Positions 24,232 through 33,200 of a stretch of 47,192 nt of DNA are shown here, one piece after another. Below the pieces are notes generated by a model that was not told the DNA's origin, did no database searches, and was given only the letters and a program-made list of their open reading frames with translations. The translations under genes were made by a program, and so were the position numbers. Numbering within the stretch: position 1 is the first letter of the stretch; the number at the start of each line of letters is the position of its first letter. Source of the DNA: Nitrosarchaeum sp. (GTDB lineage Archaea > Thermoproteota > Nitrososphaeria > Nitrososphaerales > Nitrosopumilaceae). The stretch is from the NCBI GenBank assembly GCA_018334095.1, contig JAGXTE010000068.1, forward strand, positions 1 through 47,192, written 5' to 3'.

Positions 24232-25938
24232 TTGGACGAAGAGGCAAAAAATGAGATCCGAAAAATAGCTTTACAAAATGCATTTGAACATGAGGGGAAA
24301 ACTCAGGATAAAATTGTATTAGCAAAGATCCTAGGAACAAAACCGGAATTTAGAACAAGAGTAAAAGAGATATCTGAAGAGATCAAGACAATTGTTTCTG
24401 AAATTAATCAATTATCATTTGAAGAACAAAAAAAAGTAATTGAAGAAAATTTCCCAGATATTTTAATCCCAAAGGAGAAAACTGAAGAAAGAGAAGGACT
24501 TCCTCTGCTAAAAAATGCAGAACATGGAAAAGTTGTTACTCGATTTCCACCAGAACCTAACGGATATCCACACATAGGACATGCTAAAGCAGCTATCATT
24601 AATGCAGAATATGCAAAAATGTATGGTGGAAAATTTATTTTAAGAATGGATGATACTAATCCAGAAGCTGAAAGAATGGAATATCATGCTGCAATTAAAG
24701 TTGGGTTAGACTGGTTAGGAATAAAATTTGATGTGATAAAAAATACTTCAGATGATATGGAAATATTTTATGAAAAAGGTATAGAACTAATTAATTCTGG
24801 AAAGGCTTACGTTTGTACTTGTAAAAGAGAGGATATTAGTGAAAATAGACGGGAGCGTATAGCTTGTAAATGTAGTAGAGAAGACATTAAACAAAGTAAT
24901 AAAGGCTGGGAGAAAATGTTTGGCAAATTTAAGCCGGGAGATGCAATTGTAAGATTTCGAGGAGATATGAAAGCAGATAATGCAGTGATGAGAGATCCCG
25001 TATTGTTTAGAATAATAGAAGAAAAACATTACACACTTGGAAACAAATATCGAGTTTGGCCAAGTTATGATTTTGCTGTTGCAATAGAGGATAGTATTGA
25101 TGGGGTAACCCATGCTTTTCGTTCAAAGGAATTTGAATTAAGAAAAGAGTTGATAGATGCTATTTTGGATGCACTAAATATGCGAAAACCATATCAGGAT
25201 TTCTTTTCTAGGCTCGAATTCAAAGGAATGCCAATATCTAAAAGAATTCTCAAACCATTGATTGAAGAGGGTAAAGTATCATGGTATGATGATCCAAGAT
25301 TACCAACCTTAGAGTCACTTAGAAGAAGAGGAATTAAACCAGAAGCAATAAAAAAATTCATCTTATCATTAGGATTGACTAAAGCAAACACATTAGCACC
25401 ATTTGATGCTCTTGAGTCATTTAACAGAAAATTTGTTGATGCGGATAGTATTAGATTATTCATGGTAAGCAAACCAAAAAAACTTACAATTAAAAAATTA
25501 CCATTTTCATTTGTAGAAATTGCCAATCACCCAATAAAGAATATGGGTAAAAGAAAAATCAACATTGATGAGAATTTCTACATTTCAGGAGAAGATGTTG
25601 AAAATATGAAAGGTACTCAAATCAGATTGTTAGGATTAGGCAACATCAAAATATCAAAAAATAATGGAGAGTTATTAGGAGAATTTACGGAAGGTGAATC
25701 TAATTCAGACATACAAAAAATACAATGGATTCCACAGAAAGATGCACATATGATCAAAATTCTTATTCCAAAACAATTGTTTATTGATGAAAAATTTAAT
25801 GAAGATAGTTTAGAAGAATTAGAGGTTTATACAGAACCCCATTATTTAGAATTAAAAGATGGTGAAGAAATACAATTTGTCAGATTTGGATATTGTAGAA
25901 AAGATTCACAAAATCAGGCAATTTTTACACATAAGTAA
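24232..25938 (+). CDS. gltX: Glutamyl-tRNA synthetase (archaeal type)
   Basis: Charges tRNA-Glu, and probably tRNA-Gln, with Glu; archaea then amidate the latter. The class I HIGH motif lies in PPEPNGYPHIGHAKA near residue 110, LRMDDTNPEAE follows, and the KMSKS equivalent is GMPISKRIL near 335. The beta-barrel anticodon-binding domain of the GlnRS type (FVEIANHPIKN onward) marks the archaeal/eukaryotic form. The N-terminal 100 residues are the archaeal helical extension. The TTG start gives MDEEAKNEIRK; the full length of 568 is normal. tRNA-Glu is encoded at 46917. Confidence 0.95.
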   Translation: MDEEAKNEIRKIALQNAFEHEGKTQDKIVLAKILGTKPEFRTRVKEISEEIKTIVSEINQLSFEEQKKVIEENFPDILIPKEKTEEREGLPLLKNAEHGKVVTRFPPEPNGYPHIGHAKAAIINAEYAKMYGGKFILRMDDTNPEAERMEYHAAIKVGLDWLGIKFDVIKNTSDDMEIFYEKGIELINSGKAYVCTCKREDISENRRERIACKCSREDIKQSNKGWEKMFGKFKPGDAIVRFRGDMKADNAVMRDPVLFRIIEEKHYTLGNKYRVWPSYDFAVAIEDSIDGVTHAFRSKEFELRKELIDAILDALNMRKPYQDFFSRLEFKGMPISKRILKPLIEEGKVSWYDDPRLPTLESLRRRGIKPEAIKKFILSLGLTKANTLAPFDALESFNRKFVDADSIRLFMVSKPKKLTIKKLPFSFVEIANHPIKNMGKRKINIDENFYISGEDVENMKGTQIRLLGLGNIKISKNNGELLGEFTEGESNSDIQKIQWIPQKDAHMIKILIPKQLFIDEKFNEDSLEELEVYTEPHYLELKDGEEIQFVRFGYCRKDSQNQAIFTHK

Positions 25939-25949
25939 GTGATAAGATT

Positions 25950-26819
25950 ATGAAAATAGCAAGATTAGTTCATGAAAATAATGAGACATATGGTTTTGTA
26001 AAAGGAGATAAAGTTGCAACAAAAGATGAAATAACTTATCAAACAGGAGTTCCAATTCCCCAAAATATCAAGGATTTTCTTTTTGATGGATGGTTTGATG
26101 AGATTAAGGATAAAATTAACACTTTACCATACGATGAAAGCCTATCAAATTTTAAATTATTAAGTCCAATTCCAAATCCAAATAAAATCATATGTTTGGC
26201 TTTTAATTATATAGATCATGCAAAAGAACAGAATTTATCACCACCAGATGAACCTGCCATAGTTCTAAAACCTAGGACTACCTTAAATGGAACAGATTCA
26301 GACATTATCTGTCCTAATTTTGTAACACAATTAGATTATGAAGTTGAGTTGGCTTTAATCATAGGTAAAAATTGTAAAAATATCAATGAAAAGCAAGCTG
26401 TAGATGCAATATTTGGATATATGATACTAAACGATGTATCTGCACGTGATATTCAGTTTAAAGACAAGCAATTCACTAGAGGAAAAAGTTTCGATACATT
26501 TGCACCGTCTGGACCATGGATTACAACATCAGATGAGATCAAGGATCCACAGAACTTGAAATTAACAACAAAAATCAATGGTGAGTTACGACAGAATTCA
26601 TCTACAAATAATATGTTCATAAAAATACCAGAAATAGTTTCTAGATTAAGTAAGGTAATGACTCTAGAAAAAGGAGATATTATTTCAACTGGAACTCCAG
26701 CAGGAGTAATGTTAAACAAACCTAATGCTGTATTTCTTAAAAATGGGGATAAAGTAGAAATGGAGATTGAGAATTTGGGTATTTTAAAAAATACAATTAG
26801 ATTTGTAAAAGAGAGTTAG
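25950..26819 (+). CDS. Fumarylacetoacetate hydrolase family protein
   Basis: FAH-fold enzyme of 289 residues that probably cleaves or decarboxylates a 2-keto acid or acylpyruvate. NPNKIICLAFNYIDHAKEQN, then KPRTTLNG and DYEVELALIIGKN (metal-binding Glu residues), NDVSARDIQ, GKSFDTFAPSGPW and ISTGTPAGV are the family signature. The N-terminal 75 residues are the small domain found in long FAH members. The true substrate is unknown. It starts 11 bp after gltX, so it may be co-transcribed with it. Its end overlaps the convergent GNAT gene by 4 bp. Confidence 0.9.
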   Translation: MKIARLVHENNETYGFVKGDKVATKDEITYQTGVPIPQNIKDFLFDGWFDEIKDKINTLPYDESLSNFKLLSPIPNPNKIICLAFNYIDHAKEQNLSPPDEPAIVLKPRTTLNGTDSDIICPNFVTQLDYEVELALIIGKNCKNINEKQAVDAIFGYMILNDVSARDIQFKDKQFTRGKSFDTFAPSGPWITTSDEIKDPQNLKLTTKINGELRQNSSTNNMFIKIPEIVSRLSKVMTLEKGDIISTGTPAGVMLNKPNAVFLKNGDKVEMEIENLGILKNTIRFVKES

Positions 26820-27604
26820 GCCAAAGATTTTTTCATTAGGTTAAATGTAATTTTATGTTCTAATGTATTTATTTCAGATAATTTAGATCTAGTTAAAATT
26901 TGTATTTTTCGATATTTATTTTCTGCTCCATAATTTTGTATGTATGAAATTAGATTCAATGTATTTGATAGTGAACCGGAAATTAAAGTTACAATCAAAA
27001 TTTTATCAAAATGCTCAGAATCAGTTAGAATTGCAATAGAAATTGAGCCAGTTTTATCAGAAAAAATTATTTTTTTTTGTTTATGAAGAGACAACATGGT
27101 TTTTTTATCTAAAGGCAACCATCTCCAAGATTTTACATATTGAGGAATTTTTGAGTGATCAAAATTAGTGCCAAATTTTATTTCATAATTATTATTAATC
27201 TGAGGAATAAGTAAATAAAAATTCCATGTTTGAAATATACCATAACCAAGATTTTTTGCCATTAAGAGAGATTTTTGATTTTCAATATCAATTAACATAA
27301 AAGAAAATTGAATTTGTTTTTGTTTAGCAATTAATTCTAAATGTTGAACTAATTTTTTAGCTAAACCTTGTCTACGAAAATCAGGATTAATTCTAATTCC
27401 TTCAATCCATACTTGATTTTTAGAGAACAGTGCATGAATTATACCAACTGGATATTTTTTCTCTACAATGAATAAACTACCTTCAGATAACCAAGAATTC
27501 CAGATATCTTGAATATAATCACCCCATGAAAAAGTATTCTGACAAAAGTTTAGTATTATAGATTTGTCTGAATCAACTGCATTTCTTATCACAATTGTAC
27601 ACAT
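26816..27604 (-). CDS. GNAT-family N-acetyltransferase
   Basis: Residues 3 to about 145 are a GNAT domain: IRNAVDSDKSIILNFCQ, then VWIEGIRINPDFRRQGLAKK with the acetyl-CoA R-x-x-G-x-A loop, and ENQKSLLMAKNLGYGIFQ. The last 115 residues form a second, more divergent part that could be a degenerate GNAT repeat or a substrate domain. The acceptor is unknown; amino, sugar or protein amines are all possible. Convergent with the FAH gene. Confidence 0.82.
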   Translation of the reverse strand: MCTIVIRNAVDSDKSIILNFCQNTFSWGDYIQDIWNSWLSEGSLFIVEKKYPVGIIHALFSKNQVWIEGIRINPDFRRQGLAKKLVQHLELIAKQKQIQFSFMLIDIENQKSLLMAKNLGYGIFQTWNFYLLIPQINNNYEIKFGTNFDHSKIPQYVKSWRWLPLDKKTMLSLHKQKKIIFSDKTGSISIAILTDSEHFDKILIVTLISGSLSNTLNLISYIQNYGAENKYRKIQILTRSKLSEINTLEHKITFNLMKKSLA

Positions 27605-27643
27605 ATACGAAAAAATATTAAGAATGATTGATTAAAAACGATA

Positions 27644-27952
27644 ATGGGTAAAATTATAGCCGGAAAAACTGCAGATGTTCCTCCTGGAAAAATGATCAAA
27701 GTTTCAATTGATGGTAAAGAGATAATGGTTGCAAATGTTGACGGTACTTATTGCGCCATGGATGATTCGTGTACTCATTCTGGTTCAAGTCTATCAGAGG
27801 GAAAATTAGATGGATGTAATGTAATTTGTGGATGGCATGGAGCCCAATTTGATTGTAAAACTGGTAAATTAGTTAAATTTCCAGCTAAAATTAGAGATTT
27901 AGCATCATATAACGTATCAATAGAGTCAGATAACATATTTCTAGAGATGTGA
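27644..27952 (+). CDS. Rieske [2Fe-2S] ferredoxin
   Basis: A 102-residue soluble Rieske protein. Cluster ligands are Cys-x-His in CTHSG and Cys-x-x-His in CGWHGAQFD. It has no signal peptide or membrane anchor, so it is a cytoplasmic electron carrier of the oxygenase-ferredoxin type rather than a bc1 subunit. Its redox partner is not nearby. It shares a strand with the next two genes but is separated from them by a spacer. Confidence 0.9.
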   Translation: MGKIIAGKTADVPPGKMIKVSIDGKEIMVANVDGTYCAMDDSCTHSGSSLSEGKLDGCNVICGWHGAQFDCKTGKLVKFPAKIRDLASYNVSIESDNIFLEM

Positions 27953-27989
27953 CTATATATTCTCAAATTAACAATAAATGGTGTAAAAA

Positions 27990-28259
27990 ATGGCTGATGA
28001 AAAACAAAACAAAGAATCAATGAAGGAAGCAATTGAGACATTAAATCAAATTGCTACAAGTCATTCAACACCAAAGACAATTAAAAAATCAATTACAGAT
28101 TTGATATCGGAATTAAATAATGAAGAATACTCATTATCAGTAAGAGCAAACAACACAATAAGTTTGCTTGATGATGTTACACAAGATCCAAACATGCCTT
28201 CGTATGTAAGAACACAGTTATGGCAAGCAGTTTCAAAACTTGAAAGCATAAGAGAATAA
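27990..28259 (+). CDS. UPF0147 family protein
   Basis: An 89-residue helical protein. The segment VRANNTISLLDDVTQDPNMP followed by SYVRTQLWQAVSKLESIRE is the UPF0147 signature found across archaea. The function is not established. No membrane segment or metal motif is visible. Confidence 0.9.
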   Translation: MADEKQNKESMKEAIETLNQIATSHSTPKTIKKSITDLISELNNEEYSLSVRANNTISLLDDVTQDPNMPSYVRTQLWQAVSKLESIRE

Positions 28260-28284
28260 TTAAAGTATAGTTTTAATCATAATA

Positions 28285-29043
28285 TTGAAAATAGAAGAAT
28301 ATCTTAAATCATTACCAAAAAGCGTGATTAGTGGAGAAGAAGTTCAATTGCCAGAGAAATCATTTAGAGATATTTTTAATTTTTTAAAATTAGAAAAAAA
28401 TGATATTTTTTATCATCTTGGATGTGGAGATGGAACTGGAATCTCCATAGCATTGAAAGAATATCAGGTGAGAAAAGCTGTGGGCGTAGATAATAATCCA
28501 GATAAAATTAAACTAGCAAAAAACATTCTAGGAAAAAACAAGATGTCAGGAGAATTAATTTGTGACGATATACAAAATGTAGATATTTCTGATGCTACCG
28601 CAATTTTGTTTTGGTTTACAAATGAAGGTATTATCAGTAGTATGATGAATAAATTTAAAGATCTAAAATCAGGTACAAGAATAATTACTATTTGGGGACC
28701 ATTACCTGATTGTCTTCCTGAAAAAGTAAAATTTCCATATATAATTAATTTAGTTCCTTTTAAAAAAGCAAATAGTTTACAAGAACAAGTATTAGCAGTT
28801 TTTGGAGTTAAATGTATAGATTTTGTAACTGCATGGGAATTTGCTGAGAGATATACAAAGGCTATAAGTATTCCAGAAATTGAAAATGATAGATTTTTGA
28901 CAATTATTCAAACTCTAGTAATTTGGATTAATGCAAAGAATTTAGGAGTGTCATGCGGAGAGAAAATCCCGGAATCCATTAAAACTTACATAGACATAAT
29001 GAAAACTCATTTCAATATTGATTTTGAACATCTTTTAAAATAA
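28285..29043 (+). CDS. SAM-dependent methyltransferase-like protein
   Basis: Residues 20-155 have the Rossmann methyltransferase pattern: motif I YHLGCGDGTG, motif II KAVGVDNNPDKIKLA, and LICDDIQNVDISDATAIL with the strand-4 region. The start is TTG after a run of A/T. The final 100 residues are helical and lack a known signature. The substrate cannot be read; the fold and position relative to motif I suggest a small-molecule or protein methyltransferase of the DOT1-like shape, but this is weak. Confidence 0.75.
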   Translation: MKIEEYLKSLPKSVISGEEVQLPEKSFRDIFNFLKLEKNDIFYHLGCGDGTGISIALKEYQVRKAVGVDNNPDKIKLAKNILGKNKMSGELICDDIQNVDISDATAILFWFTNEGIISSMMNKFKDLKSGTRIITIWGPLPDCLPEKVKFPYIINLVPFKKANSLQEQVLAVFGVKCIDFVTAWEFAERYTKAISIPEIENDRFLTIIQTLVIWINAKNLGVSCGEKIPESIKTYIDIMKTHFNIDFEHLLK

Positions 29044-29083
29044 TATATGTAATCCTTTTATTTTATGTAAATCGTATAGAATC

Positions 29084-29431
29084 ATGATGGATAGAATTAA
29101 CATTAATGTATCTGCAATAGATTATGATAAAACAAGTAAAGCAATAACAAACCAGCTTTCACTTTTGGAAGAGATGGTTCACAGTCAGGATGATTTTGTT
29201 ATGACAGATTCTGAATTTGCGTTTGGATGGCACTTTTTCGTTGTGAGTGTCAATAAAACATTAGTTGAAAAACTAGCTGATCAGATGGGAGTTGATTTTG
29301 ATAAATTCAAAGGTAAGGGTTTAGAAAAAAAATTTCTTTCTTGGCTTACAAGTAATTTAGAAGGCAAAATACCTAGATTTAAGCTTGCAATAAAAGAAGA
29401 AATGGAATCAAGCAAATATGGTATTTTTTAA
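29084..29431 (+). CDS. Hypothetical protein, 115 residues
   Basis: I do not recognise this protein. It is soluble, with a beta start (INVSAIDYD), a helical part (TSKAITNQLSLLEEMVHS) and SEFAFGWHFFVVSVNK, then amphipathic helices ending in a Lys/Glu-rich tail. There are no Cys residues, membrane segments or motifs. A second Met follows the first. CCTTTTATTTTATG, about 25 bases upstream, is a plausible TATA element. Confidence 0.55.
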   Translation: MMDRININVSAIDYDKTSKAITNQLSLLEEMVHSQDDFVMTDSEFAFGWHFFVVSVNKTLVEKLADQMGVDFDKFKGKGLEKKFLSWLTSNLEGKIPRFKLAIKEEMESSKYGIF

Positions 29432-29481
29432 AAATTAATTTACCAAAAAATAAAAATATCACAATTATAAAAACTGCAAAA

Positions 29482-29592
29482 ATGGCAGAAGGTAAAGGTT
29501 GCAATATCTGTAATTCAGAACATGATGGAAATTTTTACAGATTTTGTAAATGTTCATGTCATGATAGAATTGCACGAGAAATTGTAGGTTAA
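29482..29592 (+). CDS. 36-residue Cys-rich microprotein
   Basis: The frame reads MAEGKGCNICNSEHDGNFYR, then FCKCSCHDRIAREIVG. CNIC and CKCSC with nearby His could make one zinc site. AATAAAAATATC about 26 bases before the ATG suits a leaderless start. It ends 18 bases before the 3' end of tRNA-His, which lies on the other strand. No function is known. Confidence 0.5.
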   Translation: MAEGKGCNICNSEHDGNFYRFCKCSCHDRIAREIVG

Positions 29593-29610
29593 AAACATAA
29601 AAAATTTGTA

Positions 29611-29683
29611 GGCCCTCGAGGGGAATCGAACCCCTGTCCGGGGATCCACAGTCCCCTATACTAGCCACTGTACTACGAGGGCC
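29611..29683 (-). tRNA. tRNA-His (anticodon GTG)
   Basis: Minus strand. The acceptor stem GCCCTCG/CGAGGGC is preceded by an encoded G at -1 that can pair with C73, the identity element of tRNA-His. The anticodon stem-loop is GGGGA-CTGTGGA-TCCCC and the T arm CAGGGGTTCGATTCCCCTC. No intron. Confidence 0.95.
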
Positions 29684-29779
29684 ACAAGAATAAAAAATTG
29701 TTTATCCCGTAATAATCTTTGATTTATCTCATTGAAAATTAGCCTGTAGATTTATTATTAACTAACAGAATTTATAGTC

Positions 29780-29860
29780 ATGAGATTTTGGTGGATAGCT
29801 ATGGGAATAACAATCGGGCTCACATGGATTGGCGTCAATTTCTTTCTTCCATGGAAATAG
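29780..29860 (+). CDS. 26-residue Trp-rich membrane peptide
   Basis: The frame starts MRFWWIAMGITIGLTWIGVN and ends FFLPWK: one hydrophobic helix with four Trp. TTTATTATTA at 29751-29760 is centred 25 bases before the ATG, which fits a leaderless start, and the codons are less AT-biased than the flanks. Such peptides can be accessory subunits of membrane complexes. It could also be chance. Confidence 0.45.
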   Translation: MRFWWIAMGITIGLTWIGVNFFLPWK

Positions 29861-29956
29861 CTAAAATTCTAGAAAATAATCTAATTTATGAGAATTATAA
29901 AAAATAGGCAAAACAAGCGATCGCTTTAAATTTGTTAAATCGAGCTACCATTCAAC

Positions 29957-30973
29957 TTGAAAAAAGGATTCATCACTAACAGGCTACATGTTGGGAAAAA
30001 ACCCCAAGCGATACCTGTAGAAAGAAAAATTGAAACCGTTGAGGGTAAGAGGTTTTTGTGGATTGATTTACAAAATCCAGATAGAAGTGATATTGAAAAA
30101 CTAGCTGAGACATATCGTTTGAATACATTAAACATTGAAGATTGTATGACTAAATCCGAACTTCCAAAATTAGATAGTTATCAGGATCATTTTTTTGTGA
30201 TATTACATTTTCCATCTCTATTAAGACAACCAGGGATTTCAAGAAATAGTCAGCTATCAATATTCATAGGAAAAGATTTTCTCATAACAGTTCATCAAGG
30301 AGATTTAAAGCCATTAGTAGATTTAGTAAATATTTGTAAAAATGATTTAGATATACATAGAAAAGAAAGAATATTAGGAAAATCTGCAGAATATCTTCTC
30401 CATGAAATAATAGACATTCTAGTGGATGAACTCTTACACATATCAAGAAAAGTAATTGCAAATTTAGATGATCTTGAAGATGAAGTGTTTGACGAAAAGA
30501 TATCGGTTGCAAGAAGTATAGCATTACTTAGAAGAGAAATTAACGTAATGAGACGAATAGCGAATCCATTAAAGAAATTTGTATTAGAAATTACAAAAAA
30601 TATCAAAAAATTTTCTGAGGAAGATGATCTATCACTATATTTTGATGATGTAATAGACCACATTGACAAAGTAATTGAAACACTGGAAGAATCTAGAGAA
30701 ACAATGGAAATATACAAGGATACAGACTTTATGTTAAGTACTGAAAAAACAAATAAAGTACTTGCGGCATTAACAATAATTTTTACATTTGCAATTCCTG
30801 GAACAGTGATTGGTACATTTTATGGAATGAACATAAATTTACCAGGTGGGCTAAATGAGCAAGTATCATTTTTAGGACCGTATACAGTATTAATATTAAT
30901 TATTTTGGCATCAACAATACCTGTTGCATTGATGTTTATTTATTTCAAAAAATTGGGTTGGATTGGTAGATAA
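29957..30973 (+). CDS. corA: CorA-family magnesium/cobalt channel
   Basis: A 338-residue protein with the family layout: an N-terminal cytoplasmic alpha/beta domain (1 to about 150), a long helical stalk (155-275) and two C-terminal helices. The first helix ends in the selectivity motif YGMN (FYGMNINLPG), and the basic tail KKLGWIGR follows the second. CorA forms pentamers that admit Mg2+. The start is TTG. A 229-bp AT-rich spacer follows in which I see no gene. Confidence 0.93.
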   Translation: MKKGFITNRLHVGKKPQAIPVERKIETVEGKRFLWIDLQNPDRSDIEKLAETYRLNTLNIEDCMTKSELPKLDSYQDHFFVILHFPSLLRQPGISRNSQLSIFIGKDFLITVHQGDLKPLVDLVNICKNDLDIHRKERILGKSAEYLLHEIIDILVDELLHISRKVIANLDDLEDEVFDEKISVARSIALLRREINVMRRIANPLKKFVLEITKNIKKFSEEDDLSLYFDDVIDHIDKVIETLEESRETMEIYKDTDFMLSTEKTNKVLAALTIIFTFAIPGTVIGTFYGMNINLPGGLNEQVSFLGPYTVLILIILASTIPVALMFIYFKKLGWIGR

Positions 30974-31202
30974 AACAGGATAATATTCACGGTAGAGTAT
31001 TATAAGAAATAGTTTTCAATTTTCAAAAATATACTAGACAAGATTAATTACTGTATATCAGTCAATACTAAATTTTATGAGCAATTGTAATAAAATAGGC
31101 ATAATTACAAGCGAATTAATTTTACATGATTATGACTATAGATGATTTTAGAGAAAATAATTTTTGTATAATGCAAACTAATTAAAAAGGAAAATTGAGG
31201 TT

Positions 31203-31475
31203 CTACGATGAACCTTTGTTAGTACTCTTTCTTGAACCTGTTCCTCTACCGGTAATTCTGGTCATGCCCTCAGTTGAAGGTCTTGGTTTTGAATCTGGTA
31301 AATCCCCCAGTCTCTTTGAGCCAGTTCCTCTACCGGTGTGAACCATTCTATTTGCGGCTTGTTTTTTCTTTTCGTCTTGAATTTTTTTGTATTCGTCGCC
31401 TGCCCAGCCTTTTTTATCGTCATCAATTTCTCTGGTTCCAGTTCCCCTACCGGTCCTAATCTTGATTTTTCCCAT
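31203..31475 (-). CDS. Small basic protein with three TGRGTG repeats
   Basis: A 90-residue, highly charged protein. The motif occurs three times: RTGRGTGTR (7-15), HTGRGTGSKR and ITGRGTGSRK, spaced about 35 and 30 residues, with Lys/Glu/Asp-rich linkers between them. It has no hydrophobic core, so it is probably disordered. Gly-Arg-Gly repeats suggest binding to RNA or DNA, but no known family comes to mind. The DNA repeats 'CTACCGGT' at each motif. GCTTAAATAAATATAAG upstream (about 31490-31508, minus strand) is a good TATA element close to the start, which supports a separate, possibly strong promoter. Confidence 0.7.
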   Translation of the reverse strand: MGKIKIRTGRGTGTREIDDDKKGWAGDEYKKIQDEKKKQAANRMVHTGRGTGSKRLGDLPDSKPRPSTEGMTRITGRGTGSRKSTNKGSS

Positions 31476-31557
31476 AAGGTTAGTTAAGGTATCTTATATT
31501 TATTTAAGCTCATCATATCAAGCAATTGTACTTCATATAATTTTAGATATGTAAATT

Positions 31558-32229
31558 TTAAATTTTAATGTCAGAATTTCCATCTTTTAGTTTTTTCCAA
31601 TCAGATAGAAAATTTTCCAGCCCAATAGTTGTTAATGGGTGTTGAAGCATTTTATCTAAAACATTTGGAGGTAAAGTTACAACGTGTGCTCCAATCTTTG
31701 CTGCATCAATTACATGTAACGGATGACGAATACTTGCAACAAGAATCTGTGTTTTAAAATCATCCTTATAATTATCAAATATTTCCTTAATGTCTTTAAT
31801 CAATTTCATTCCGTCTTGACCAATATCATCCAATCGACCAATAAATGGACTAACGTATTTTGCACCTGATTTTGCAGCTAGTAATGCTTGGTTTGGAGAA
31901 AAAACCAAGGTAACATTTACAGGGATTCCTTCTGATGAAAGAGATTTGCATGCTTTCAAACCATCAGAAGTCATTGGGACTTTAACAACAACATTTTTAC
32001 CATATTGACGTAAACGTTTTCCTTCTTCGATCATTTCAGAATATTCAGTACTTACAACTTCCAAGCTAACATCGCCTTTGATAATTTTGGTGATTTCTTG
32101 CATAACGTTTTTTGGATTACCTCCTTCTTTTGACATAAGAGATGGATTTGTAGTAATTCCATCCAACAAACCCATATCATTAAATTTTCTGATGGATTCC
32201 AAATTTGCGCTATCAAGAAAAATTTTCAT
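31558..32229 (-). CDS. tal: Transaldolase (small, fructose-6-phosphate aldolase type)
   Basis: Schiff-base aldolase of the short subfamily (223 residues). The beginning MKIFLDSANLESIRKFNDMG, DGITTNPSLMSKEG, the catalytic Lys in VVKVPMTSDG, NVTLVFSPNQALLA and SPFIGRLDDIG are all diagnostic. It would move dihydroxyacetone units between sugar phosphates in the non-oxidative pentose phosphate pathway. It overlaps tktC by 4 bp and is the last gene of the operon tktN/rpe-tktC-tal. Fructose-6-phosphate aldolase is the main alternative. Confidence 0.92.
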   Translation of the reverse strand: MKIFLDSANLESIRKFNDMGLLDGITTNPSLMSKEGGNPKNVMQEITKIIKGDVSLEVVSTEYSEMIEEGKRLRQYGKNVVVKVPMTSDGLKACKSLSSEGIPVNVTLVFSPNQALLAAKSGAKYVSPFIGRLDDIGQDGMKLIKDIKEIFDNYKDDFKTQILVASIRHPLHVIDAAKIGAHVVTLPPNVLDKMLQHPLTTIGLENFLSDWKKLKDGNSDIKI

Positions 32230-33200
32230 AATTTTCTACTCCTTATTTCTTTTACTTGTTTTGCCATATTAAAAGATGTTATTCCGTGTTTTTCTAAAAG
32301 TAACGGAATTTCGTTATCTCGTGCAGATTCGCCAAACATATCTTGAGCGCCAATTCTTTTAATTGGAACAGGATATCTTTCAGAAACAGATTCTGTAACT
32401 GCAGAGCCCATACCTCCTAGAATATTATGTTCTTCACATGTAACTATGCATCCGGTTTCTCTTGCTGCTTTTTCTAATATATCGCCATCAATTGGCTTTA
32501 TAGAAAACATGTCCAAAATTCTACAAGATATTCCCTCTTGTTGTAAAGATTCAGCTGCTTCAAGGGCCATCCTTACAGTAATTCCACATGCAACAATAGT
32601 ACAATCAGAGCCATCACGAATTGTAATTCCTTTACCAATTTGAAAATCTTGAGATTCTGAATGAACTACTGGCGTGTTTGATCTTGCCATTCTCATGTAA
32701 AATGGACCATATTCATTTGCCATCAATCTAGTTAATTTTGAAACTGCAATTGTATCAGCAGGGATAAAAACTCGAAAATTTGGAATCACTCGCATGATTG
32801 CAATATCTTCAATTTGTTGATGTGAACCACCATCAGGTCCAACTGATAAACCACCATGAGAGACAACTAACTTTACATTAAGACCTTTTTTATTTCCAGG
32901 AGAAGGATAAGCTATTCCGTTTCTTATTTGATCAACTGCACGACCAGGTAAAAATATGGCATAAGTGCTAGCAAAGGATATTTTTCCAGAAGCTGCAAGT
33001 CCTGCAGATATTGAAACTAGATTTGCTTCTGCAATACCTACATTAAAGAATCTATTTGGAAACACTTTTCCAAAACCAGAAGTTTTGAGTGAATCAGTTG
33101 TATCTGCACCCAAAACTACTATGTTTGGATTTTCTTTTCCTAATTCAATTAGTATTTTTGAATACTCTGAACGCATGTCCGTCATAGTAGGTGGATTCAA
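32226..33200 (-). CDS. Transketolase, C-terminal half
   Basis: A 324-residue protein with the pyrimidine-binding domain (RFFNVGIAEANLVSISAGLA, then FASTYAIFLPGRAVDQIRN and VSHGGLSVGPDGGSHQ, with EDIAIMR and PADT) followed by the C-terminal domain (CEEHNILGGMGSAV). As in many archaea, transketolase is split into two genes. Thiamine diphosphate lies between the halves. The start overlaps the partner by 4 bp, which suggests equal production of the two subunits. The enzyme exchanges two-carbon units between sugar phosphates. Confidence 0.93.
   Translation of the reverse strand: MNPPTMTDMRSEYSKILIELGKENPNIVVLGADTTDSLKTSGFGKVFPNRFFNVGIAEANLVSISAGLAASGKISFASTYAIFLPGRAVDQIRNGIAYPSPGNKKGLNVKLVVSHGGLSVGPDGGSHQQIEDIAIMRVIPNFRVFIPADTIAVSKLTRLMANEYGPFYMRMARSNTPVVHSESQDFQIGKGITIRDGSDCTIVACGITVRMALEAAESLQQEGISCRILDMFSIKPIDGDILEKAARETGCIVTCEEHNILGGMGSAVTESVSERYPVPIKRIGAQDMFGESARDNEIPLLLEKHGITSFNMAKQVKEIRSRKL

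Noticed and set aside
30974..31202. Possible gene after corA
   Set aside because: Only frames under 20 codons in very AT-rich DNA; no promoter or motif.
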